Positions 57,664 through 64,000 of a DNA stretch of 64,000 nt are shown piece by piece. The notes below the pieces were generated by a model. It saw nothing but the letters and a program-made list of their open reading frames with translations, had not been told where the DNA came from and did no database searches. The position numbers and the translations under genes were made by a program. How positions within the stretch are numbered: position 1 is the first letter of the stretch; each line of letters starts with the position of its first letter. Origin of the DNA: Limimaricola pyoseonensis (GTDB lineage: Bacteria > Pseudomonadota > Alphaproteobacteria > Rhodobacterales > Rhodobacteraceae); assembly GCF_900102015.1 (NCBI RefSeq), contig NZ_FNAT01000002.1, forward strand, positions 682,001-746,000. Direction: 5' to 3'.

Positions 57664-58062
57664 TCACGCGTCGCCGTCGCCGCCGGCGGGGGAGGCGGGG
57701 CGGTCGGGGATGTCCTGCCGCGCCCGAGGGCCGGGGCCGGAGGGCGCGGCGGGGCGGGCGTCGCGGCTGGCGGTGAGCCCGCCGGGCGCCGGGGCGCCCA
57801 CCTCCTGCACCGTCGTCGCGGCCGCGCCGGGCAGGGGCCGGCGGAACACCAGCACGCTGTGATAGACCGTGCTGCTTCGGCCGAGGCCGCGCCGCTCCTC
57901 GCAGGGCAGGGTCTCGGCGCGCAGGTATTCCCAGCCCTTGGCGCCGTGCTCGGTGAGCGCGGCCTCGAGCGTGCGGGCGAAGCGATCCTCGGGCGTCTTC
58001 AGCCCGCGTTCCTTCTGGCCGCGGCGCGGGGCGGGGACGATCTTGTATTCGTAGGAGGTCAT
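57664..58062 (-). CDS. DUF4177-type protein
   Basis: 132-residue protein. Residues 1-76 fit the DUF4177 domain (TSYEYKIVPAP at the start and KGWEYLRAETLP in the middle); the remaining 55 residues are a Pro/Gly/Ala-rich disordered tail. It begins 19 bases after the gatB stop on the same strand and is probably co-transcribed. The function is unknown. Confidence 0.82.
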   Translation of the reverse strand: MTSYEYKIVPAPRRGQKERGLKTPEDRFARTLEAALTEHGAKGWEYLRAETLPCEERRGLGRSSTVYHSVLVFRRPLPGAAATTVQEVGAPAPGGLTASRDARPAAPSGPGPRARQDIPDRPASPAGGDGDA

Positions 58063-58081
58063 GGCGCGTTCCCCTCGCGGT

Positions 58082-59602
58082 TCAGAGGCCGAGCTTGCCG
58101 GTCACGATCTGGTTCACCGCCGCCGGGTTGGCCTTGCCGCCGGTGGCCTTCATCACCTGGCCCACGAACCAGCCCGCGAGCTTCGGGTTCTGCTTGGCCT
58201 TCTCGACCTGCGCGGGGTTGGCGGCGATGATCTCGTCCACCGCGGCCTCGATGGCGCCGGTGTCGGTGACCTGCTTCATGCCGCGCTCCTCGACGATCTT
58301 CGCCGGCTCGCCGCCCTCGGTGTAGACGATCTCGAACAGCTCCTTGGCGATCTTGCCCGAGATGTCGCCCTTCGAGATCAGCGCCACGACCTCGCCCAGC
58401 TGCGCCGGGCTCACCGGGCTCGCCTCGATGCCGAGGTCGTCCTTCTTGAGCCGGCCGAACAGCTCGTTGATCACCCAGTTCGCGGCGAGCTTGCCATCCT
58501 TGGCCTCGACGTGGTTGACCACCGCCTCGAAGTAGATCGCGTTGGCGAGCTCGGCCGTCAGCACGCCCGCATCGTAGTCCGACAGGCCGAAATCGGCCAT
58601 GAAGCGGGCCTTCTTCTGGTCCGGCAGCTCGGGCAGATGCGCCTTGATGTCGTCGACCCAGGCCTGCTCGATCTCCAAGGGCAGCAGGTCGGGATCGGGG
58701 AAGTAGCGGTAGTCATGCGCCTCTTCCTTGGAGCGCATCGACCGGGTCTCGCCCTTGTCGGGGTCGTAGAGGCGGGTTTCCTGCACGATGCTGCCGCCAT
58801 CCTCGAGGATCGCGATCTGGCGGCGCGCCTCGAACTCGATCGCCTGTTGGATGAAGCGCATCGAGTTCATGTTCTTGATCTCGCAGCGCGTGCCGAGATG
58901 GCCGAAATCCTGCGTCTCCTGGTACTTCTCGTAGTCGCCGGGGCGGCAGACCGAGACGTTGACGTCGGCGCGCAGGTTGCCGTTCTGCATGTTGCCGTCG
59001 CAGGTGCCGAGATAGCGCATGATCTGGCGCAGCTTGCCGACATAGGCGGCCGCTTCCTCGGGGCCGCGGATATCGGGGCGCGAGACGATCTCCATCAGCG
59101 CCACGCCGGTGCGGTTGAGATCGACGAAGGACATCGCCGGGTCCATGTCGTGGATCGACTTGCCGGCGTCCTGCTCGAGATGGATGCGCTCGATCCGGAC
59201 GCGGCGGGCGACGCCCGGCGCCATCTCGACGATCACTTCGCCCTCGCCGACGATCGGGTGGTAGAGCTGGCTGATCTGGTAGCCCTGCGGCAGGTCGGGG
59301 TAGAAGTAGTTCTTGCGGTCGAAGGCCGAGCGCAGGTTGATCTCGGCCTTGAGACCGAGCCCGGTGCGCACCGCCTGCGCCACGCAGCCCTCGTTGATCA
59401 CCGGCAGCATGCCGGGCATGCCCGCGTCGACGAAGGCGACGTTTGAGTTCGGCTCGGCGCCGAACTCGGTCGAGGCGCCGGAGAAGAGCTTGGCGCGGGT
59501 CGAGACCTGGGCATGCACCTCGAGGCCGATCACCAGCTCCCACTCCTCCTTGGCGCCCTGGATCACCTTGGGGGCGGGGGCCTCGAATGTCAGGTCCAGC
59601 AT
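58082..59602 (-). CDS. gatB: Aspartyl/glutamyl-tRNA amidotransferase subunit B
   Basis: 506-residue kinase-like subunit of GatCAB, which converts Glu-tRNA(Gln) or Asp-tRNA(Asn) to the amide form. The N-terminal [19 protein letters not shown], the [13 protein letters not shown] and [16 protein letters not shown] motifs, and the C-terminal YqeY-like tail domain (about 360-506) are all intact. ATG 59602 follows AAGGAGAGG on the minus strand. gatA and gatC are not in this window. Confidence 0.96.
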   Translation of the reverse strand: MLDLTFEAPAPKVIQGAKEEWELVIGLEVHAQVSTRAKLFSGASTEFGAEPNSNVAFVDAGMPGMLPVINEGCVAQAVRTGLGLKAEINLRSAFDRKNYFYPDLPQGYQISQLYHPIVGEGEVIVEMAPGVARRVRIERIHLEQDAGKSIHDMDPAMSFVDLNRTGVALMEIVSRPDIRGPEEAAAYVGKLRQIMRYLGTCDGNMQNGNLRADVNVSVCRPGDYEKYQETQDFGHLGTRCEIKNMNSMRFIQQAIEFEARRQIAILEDGGSIVQETRLYDPDKGETRSMRSKEEAHDYRYFPDPDLLPLEIEQAWVDDIKAHLPELPDQKKARFMADFGLSDYDAGVLTAELANAIYFEAVVNHVEAKDGKLAANWVINELFGRLKKDDLGIEASPVSPAQLGEVVALISKGDISGKIAKELFEIVYTEGGEPAKIVEERGMKQVTDTGAIEAAVDEIIAANPAQVEKAKQNPKLAGWFVGQVMKATGGKANPAAVNQIVTGKLGL

Positions 59603-59834
59603 CTGAGCCTCTCCTTGCAACTGTCGGCGCCTGATTAGGCGCAGACGGCCCGGCCTTCAAGGGTGACGGGGCAGGGGCATGAGCGGGCGGAGGGCGGTTC
59701 GACCGGCGGATTTCCCGCAGGCGGCTGGGCGGGGTTCCGCCCAAATCAGGGGCTTGGCCATCGCGGACTCGACAGGCCCCCGCGCGGGCGCACAGATCGG
59801 CGCCAGTTGCTGCCACAACGAACCGAGACAAGAC

Positions 59835-60470
59835 ATGTTCCCCAAAACCGTGACCGCGCGTCTGCGCCGCCGAGTGCTGCCCTTCGTCGTGCTCGGTCTC
59901 GCCGCCGCCTGCGCCGAGATCCCCGAACCCGAAGCCGCCGTCACCGCCCCGCCGCCGCTGCCGGTCATGGCCTGGGACCACCGCCCCGAAAGCGCTGAAT
60001 GGACCGACGCCACGCTCAAGGCGCTGCGCTCGCACGGCGCGCCGCTGCTGACCGAGGTGCCAGTCGACATCGGCGACTGGTGCCCGGGCTACGCCGAAGC
60101 CAGCCAGGAAGAGCGCGCGGCCTTCTGGGCCGGGATGTTCTCGGCGCTGGCCAAGCACGAGAGCACCTGGAACCCCGCCGCGGTGGGCGGCGGCGGTCGC
60201 TGGTTCGGCCTCGTGCAGATCGCGCCGGCCACCGCGCGCAGCTATGGCTGCGCGGCCGGCAGCGGCTCGGCGCTGCAGGACGGCGTCGCCAACCTCTCCT
60301 GCGCGGTGCGGATCGCGGCGCGCACGGTGCTGCGCGACAACGCGGTTTCGGCCGGGATGCGCGGCCTCGCCGCCGATTGGGGCCCGTTCCACAGCTCGCG
60401 CAAGCGCGAGGAGATGCGGCAATGGACCCGCAGCCAGTCCTACTGCCAGCCCGGCGCGGCCGAGAGCTGA
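59835..60470 (+). CDS. Lytic transglycosylase-like lipoprotein
   Basis: 211-residue protein with a signal peptide ending in LGLAAAC (lipobox), so probably a lipoprotein. The SLT domain (about residues 70-205) has the catalytic glutamate in ALAKHESTWNPAAVGGGG and the following GLVQIAPATARSYGC. It is a paralogue of the gene four bases downstream, so the pair arose by duplication. The start ATG 59835 gives a proper signal peptide; an upstream in-frame ATG at 59679 does not. Confidence 0.85.
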   Translation: MFPKTVTARLRRRVLPFVVLGLAAACAEIPEPEAAVTAPPPLPVMAWDHRPESAEWTDATLKALRSHGAPLLTEVPVDIGDWCPGYAEASQEERAAFWAGMFSALAKHESTWNPAAVGGGGRWFGLVQIAPATARSYGCAAGSGSALQDGVANLSCAVRIAARTVLRDNAVSAGMRGLAADWGPFHSSRKREEMRQWTRSQSYCQPGAAES

Positions 60471-60581
60471 GACATGGCTGTCACGCGCGCGACACAGGCC
60501 GTGGCCCGGATGCGACGACCACGGGGCAGGCATGTCTTTTGGCGTTGCATCGTGTCCGGGGCACGGTGCAGGTATCGGCCC

Positions 60582-61352
60582 ATGCTCGTGGCATGGTTCC
60601 TGGGGGGTTCCGTCGCCGTGATGCCGGGTCTGGCGGTCTCTGCCGAGCCGCCGGGCCCGGCTGCAGTCCAAGTCACTGAAAGCTCTGACTTTTCCGATCG
60701 GTCGGCCATCAAGGTCGGGACGGTCGGGGACACCGCGCCTACGCGCGTGCCGCGCCCGCCGGCGCGCGACCCGTTCCTGCCCGAGGCGCGCTGGGACCAC
60801 CGACCCGGCGCGGGCATGTGGACGCGGGGGCTGCTGGCCGCGCTGAACGGCCCGGCCGCGCCGCTGGCCGAAACCTTGCCGCAGGACATCTCGGACTGGT
60901 GCCCGGCCTATGCCCAGAACCCGCCGAAGCTGCGCCGCGCCTTCTGGGTCGGCGTGATGTCGGCGCTGGCGCGGCACGAAAGCCGGCACCGCCCCGAGGC
61001 GGTGGGCGGCGGCGGGCTCTATCACGGTCTCTTGCAGATCCTGCCCGGCACCGCGCGCGGCTATGGCTGCATGGCCAAGGACGGCGCTTCGTTGCGCGAC
61101 CCGGTCCGCAACCTGTCCTGCGCGGCGCGGATCATGGCCCGCACGGTGACGCGCGACGGCGCCGTGGCGCTGAAGGACGGCCGCCGCGCCGGGATCGCCG
61201 CCGATTGGGGTCCGATGACCAAATCCTCGATGCGGGCCGAGATGGCCGCATGGACACGCGAGCAGAGCTACTGCGCGCTGGGCCCGGTGCTGGTCTCGCC
61301 GCGCCCCAAGGCGCGGCCCGAACGGGTGGTGGAGCGGATCGCCGCGCTCTAG
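60582..61352 (+). CDS. Second lytic transglycosylase-like protein
   Basis: 256-residue paralogue of the preceding gene. A signal peptide (MLVAWFLGGSVAVMPGLAVSA) is followed by a variable segment and the SLT domain with the catalytic Glu in ALARHESRHRPEAVGGGG and GLLQILPGTARGYGC. I used ATG 60582 because the 108 upstream bases have untypical third-position composition; an ATG at 60474 is in frame. It is probably periplasmic. Its stop overlaps the opposite-strand acyltransferase stop by CTAG. Confidence 0.8.
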   Translation: MLVAWFLGGSVAVMPGLAVSAEPPGPAAVQVTESSDFSDRSAIKVGTVGDTAPTRVPRPPARDPFLPEARWDHRPGAGMWTRGLLAALNGPAAPLAETLPQDISDWCPAYAQNPPKLRRAFWVGVMSALARHESRHRPEAVGGGGLYHGLLQILPGTARGYGCMAKDGASLRDPVRNLSCAARIMARTVTRDGAVALKDGRRAGIAADWGPMTKSSMRAEMAAWTREQSYCALGPVLVSPRPKARPERVVERIAAL

Positions 61353-62218
61353 GCGCGACTGCGCAGCAGCATCGGCCGGCGGGTCGAGCGCACGAGGCTC
61401 ACCGTCGGCGCGTCGCGCCCGCCCAGCGCCAGCGTCGCCTTCTTCAGCATCTCGATCCCGCCCTCCGACGAGGCGGGCAGCGAGGCGGGCGAGATCTCCT
61501 CGCCGATCGAGACCACGTAGGGCTGGCGATCCTTGTTCAGCATCTCGTGGAACAGGGTGATGTCGCGCAGCGTCGGGTGGATCAGGTCGAACAGGTAGAA
61601 CAGCGCCGAGTTGCGGGCGCGGATGTTCACCGGGATGACCGGCAGGTCGAACTTGCGCGCCAGCATCGCGGCCGAGGGCATCCAGGGCCGTTCGTGCAGC
61701 CGCAGCCCGCGGCGCTTGGCCAGCCGGCCCGAGGGGAAGATGACGCCGAGACGCCCGTCCTTCACCGCCTGCCGGGTCAGGTCCATCGTCATCTTGGTCT
61801 TGGCGTGGCTGCGCTTTTCCTTGCGCCACTCGACCGGGATGATCAGGTCCTCCATCTGCGGCAGCACCCGCAGGATGTCGCCATTGGCATAGATGAAGAG
61901 ATCCGGCCGGATCGACTTGAGCACGTGGTAGAGCATGATCCCGTCGGCGATGCCGGTCGGGTGGTTGGCCACGATCAGCGCCGGGCCGTGGCGCGGCACG
62001 TGGTCGAGCCCGGTCACGGTGAGATGCTTGGCCAGCATGTCGCCCATCTCGCCCATGATGCGGGCGGTCGGCTCGTCCTGCAGGCGCGTGCCGATCGACA
62101 CCGTGCGGTCATAGGAGAGGGCGAGGTGGAGAAGACCGCGCAGAGGGCGGATCAGGGGTGACTGCCGGAACATCCATGGCGCACGCTCGGCAATCAGCGG
62201 GTCTATGCGGTCTTTCAT
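61349..62218 (-). CDS. PlsC-type lysophospholipid acyltransferase
   Basis: 289-residue acyltransferase. The catalytic motif is VANHPTGIADGIMLYHVL (an NHPxGxxDG form of the NHx4D box), followed by IFPSGRLAKRRG (second substrate box) and PVIPVNIRARN. It may acylate lysophosphatidic or ornithine-type lipids; the exact acceptor is unknown. ATG 62218 is the start. It is convergent with the transglycosylase gene, with a four-base stop overlap. Confidence 0.87.
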   Translation of the reverse strand: MKDRIDPLIAERAPWMFRQSPLIRPLRGLLHLALSYDRTVSIGTRLQDEPTARIMGEMGDMLAKHLTVTGLDHVPRHGPALIVANHPTGIADGIMLYHVLKSIRPDLFIYANGDILRVLPQMEDLIIPVEWRKEKRSHAKTKMTMDLTRQAVKDGRLGVIFPSGRLAKRRGLRLHERPWMPSAAMLARKFDLPVIPVNIRARNSALFYLFDLIHPTLRDITLFHEMLNKDRQPYVVSIGEEISPASLPASSEGGIEMLKKATLALGGRDAPTVSLVRSTRRPMLLRSRA

Positions 62219-62337
62219 GAGATCTTAAGAACCATTCCCATGCGGCAGTTCCGTGACGTTTGCTCGATTGCCGCCGTTTTGGCAATGGTAGCGGCCCGAA
62301 GCGCCCGGCAAGGGCAAGACCCCGCCGGGTGCCGGGC

Positions 62338-62363
62338 GGGCGCGGCGCAGGTCCGCCGCGCCC
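62338..62363 (-). terminator. Hairpin downstream of the DJ-1/PfpI gene
   Basis: A perfect 10-bp stem (GGGCGCGGCG/CGCCGCGCCC) with a 6-base loop lies directly after the minus-strand gene. There is no T-run; it is a possible Rho-independent or processing structure. Confidence 0.5.
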
Positions 62364-62370
62364 CTGTCGG

Positions 62371-62931
62371 TCACGCGGCCTGGCGCGGATGCTTGCCCTC
62401 GCGCACCTCCTCGATGATCTTCGACACGAAGGCGTCGAGATCGTCGGGATTGCGGCTGGTGATGATGCCGTTGTCGATGGCGACCTGCTTGTCGACGACG
62501 TTCGCGCCGGCGTTCTTCAGGTCGGTGCGGATCGAGGGGTAGGAGGTCATCTCGCGCCCCCGCACCACGTCGGCCTCGATCAGCATCCACGGGCCATGGC
62601 AGATCGCGGCGACGATCTTGCCGGCCCGGGTGAACTCCTTCACGAGGCTGATCGCCTCGGTCTTGGTGCGCAGAATGTCGGGGTTGATCTGGCCGCCCGG
62701 CAGCACCAGCGCGTGGTAGTCGTCGAGCTTGGCGTCAGAGATCTTCAGGTCGACATCGGCCTTCGGGCCCCAGTCGGTCTCGTCCCAGCTCTTGATCGCG
62801 TCGCCGTCGGGGCTTGCGACATGCACGGTCGCGCCGGCCTCGCGCAGCTTGTCGCGCGGCACCTCGAGCTCGGACTTCTCGAAACCGTCGGTGGCGATGA
62901 TCAGGATCTTGGCGTCGGTGATGTCGGTCAT
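62371..62931 (-). CDS. DJ-1/PfpI family protein
   Basis: 186-residue class I glutamine-amidotransferase-like protein. The nucleophile elbow cysteine is in VAAICHGPWMLIEA, the conserved glutamate in TDGFEKSELEVP, and the rest matches PfpI/YhbO. Known members act as deglycases or stress proteases; the activity here is not proven. ATG 62931 follows AAGGAG. It is separate from its neighbours. Confidence 0.9.
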   Translation of the reverse strand: MTDITDAKILIIATDGFEKSELEVPRDKLREAGATVHVASPDGDAIKSWDETDWGPKADVDLKISDAKLDDYHALVLPGGQINPDILRTKTEAISLVKEFTRAGKIVAAICHGPWMLIEADVVRGREMTSYPSIRTDLKNAGANVVDKQVAIDNGIITSRNPDDLDAFVSKIIEEVREGKHPRQAA

Positions 62932-63015
62932 ATCCGTCTCCTTGCGGTTCGGGTGTTCGAGGCCCAAACCGCAAGGAGGGGGATGGCGTTCCGCGGCGGA
63001 GTGCCGCGGGGCCGG

Positions 63016-64000
63016 TCAGTCGGCCAGCATCCGCCCGACCATCTCCGAGGTGTCGCGGCTCAGCCCCTCGGTCCCGGCGATCCGCTCCAGCTCGGCGCGG
63101 ATCAGGCCCTGCCGGGTCTCGTCGTAGCGCTTCCAGGTCGAGAAGGCCTGCGTCATCCGGGCGGTGGTCTGCGGATTCAGCGGGTCGAGCTTCAAAAGCC
63201 AGTCCGCCAGCAGCCGGTAGCCCGCACCCGACGGGTGATGGAAGCCCGCCGCGTTGCCCGCAAGCGCCCCGAACACCGCGCGGAAGCGGTTGGGGTTCTT
63301 CCACTCGAAGGCCGAATGCCGGGTCAGCGCCTCTGCGGTCGCGGCCGCCCGCTCGGGCGTGGCGCGCGCTACCTGCAGGCCGAACCACTTGTTCATCACC
63401 AGCCGCTCGTGGCTCCACTGGTCCTCGAACGCCTTGAGTTCGGCCGCGCCCTCCTCGATCGACAGCAGCGCCGAGAGCGCGGCGATCTGCTGGGTCATGT
63501 TGTCGGCTGCGCGGAACTGCGCGCGCGCCCGGTCGCCGCCCTCGGTGAGCGACAGCAGCGACAGCGCGGCGTTGGTCAGCGCCCGGCGTCCGGCATCCTC
63601 GGCCTCGGGGCTGTAGGGGCCATCGATCTGATGCGTCTCGTAGAGCCGGCCCAGCACGTCGCCCAGCCGCTCGGCCACCGCCCGGCGCAGCGCCTCGCGC
63701 GCCTCGAAGATCGCGGTCGGGTCGGGCGCGCGGCCGGTCTCGAAGATCGCCTGCGCCAACTCGTCCTCGCCGGGCAGCGCGAGAAGTTGCGCCCGGAAGG
63801 CCGGGTCGAGCCCCTCGTCGGCGATGCCGCGGCCCAGCGCGTCGATGTAGTCGGCATCGGGCCCCGCGCCGTCGAGCACCATCGCCATCAGCCCGTCGCG
63901 GGCGAGGTCGCGGCCGGCCTCCCACTTGTTGAACGGGTCGGTGTCATGGGCGAGCAGGAAGGCGCGCTCCTCCTTCGACTGCTGCCGCTTGAGGATCACC
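63016..64000 (-). CDS. pepN: Aminopeptidase N, C-terminal part (cut by the window end)
   Basis: The last 327 residues of a PepN-type M1 aminopeptidase; the frame runs open past base 64000 with no start. Only the C-terminal helical (ARM-like, DUF3458) region is inside: FLLAHDTDPFNKWEAGRDLA, ALTNAALSLLSLTEGG and the end SAFEWKNPNRFRAVFGAL with NPQTTARMTQAFSTWKRY. The catalytic HExxH domain lies outside. Confidence 0.92.
   Translation of the reverse strand, partial: VILKRQQSKEERAFLLAHDTDPFNKWEAGRDLARDGLMAMVLDGAGPDADYIDALGRGIADEGLDPAFRAQLLALPGEDELAQAIFETGRAPDPTAIFEAREALRRAVAERLGDVLGRLYETHQIDGPYSPEAEDAGRRALTNAALSLLSLTEGGDRARAQFRAADNMTQQIAALSALLSIEEGAAELKAFEDQWSHERLVMNKWFGLQVARATPERAAATAEALTRHSAFEWKNPNRFRAVFGALAGNAAGFHHPSGAGYRLLADWLLKLDPLNPQTTARMTQAFSTWKRYDETRQGLIRAELERIAGTEGLSRDTSEMVGRMLAD

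Overview
The window is a chromosomal segment from a high-GC alphaproteobacterium of the order Rhodobacterales (Rhodobacter/roseobacter relatives). The evidence is a phaZ-phaC-phaP-phaR locus with CTGC-N3-GCAG operators, a dcw cluster of the alphaproteobacterial type with a small DUF2484-like gene between murC and murB, a cobS-cobT plus J-domain neighbourhood, and above all a DUF1127 gene followed by hairpins that display CCUCCUCCC loops (the cuckoo/CcsR RNA family). I see no rRNA, tRNA, insertion sequence, prophage or CRISPR array. Almost all genes share the same GC-rich codon use.

Layout. 1-6750: an unknown gene, a class V aminotransferase, then polyhydroxyalkanoate metabolism: phaZ divergent from phaC, then phaP and the regulator phaR. 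6843-18415: housekeeping and transport genes (methyltransferase, Bax-inhibitor-like protein, a DUF1127 gene divergent from a LysR regulator, an XRE regulator, hisN, guaD, mgtE, 5-formyl-THF cyclo-ligase, a YmdB-type phosphodiesterase, an SLC13-type permease, yebC). 18474-20089: a lysE-type exporter, then, on the minus strand, a ccaF1-like DUF1127 gene followed by 17 consecutive stem-loops, each carrying the anti-Shine-Dalgarno-like motif in its loop. 20408-21511: mrp/apbC. 21512-22207: a long, lower-GC leader with repeated TGGGN boxes and DnaA-box-like sites upstream of the dcw cluster.

22208-43132: the dcw cluster, mraZ-rsmH-ftsL-ftsI-murE-murF-mraY-murD-(secreted protein, antisense flavoprotein)-ftsW-murG-murC-DUF2484-murB-ddl-ftsQ-ftsA-ftsZ. 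Most junctions overlap by 1-4 bases, which implies translational coupling. 43322-46951: lpxC, bamD and recN. 47325-50922: a LuxR-type regulator fused to an alpha/beta-hydrolase domain, divergent from a ClC channel. 50949-57549 (minus): DUF427 protein, aminopeptidase P, cobT, a racemase-like protein without the catalytic cysteines, cobS and a J-domain protein. 57664-64000: DUF4177 protein and gatB, two tandem transglycosylase paralogues, an acyltransferase, a DJ-1/PfpI protein and the 3' part of pepN, cut by the window edge.

The most striking element is the 17-hairpin array. Nine A/C positions in its stems pair only as G.U in minus-strand RNA, so it is read with the DUF1127 gene. It shows a four-hairpin super-period of about 171-183 bases. 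A CTGC-N3-GCAG palindrome nearly identical to the phaP operators lies just upstream of its candidate RpoH-type promoter, a possible link between carbon storage and this small-RNA system.
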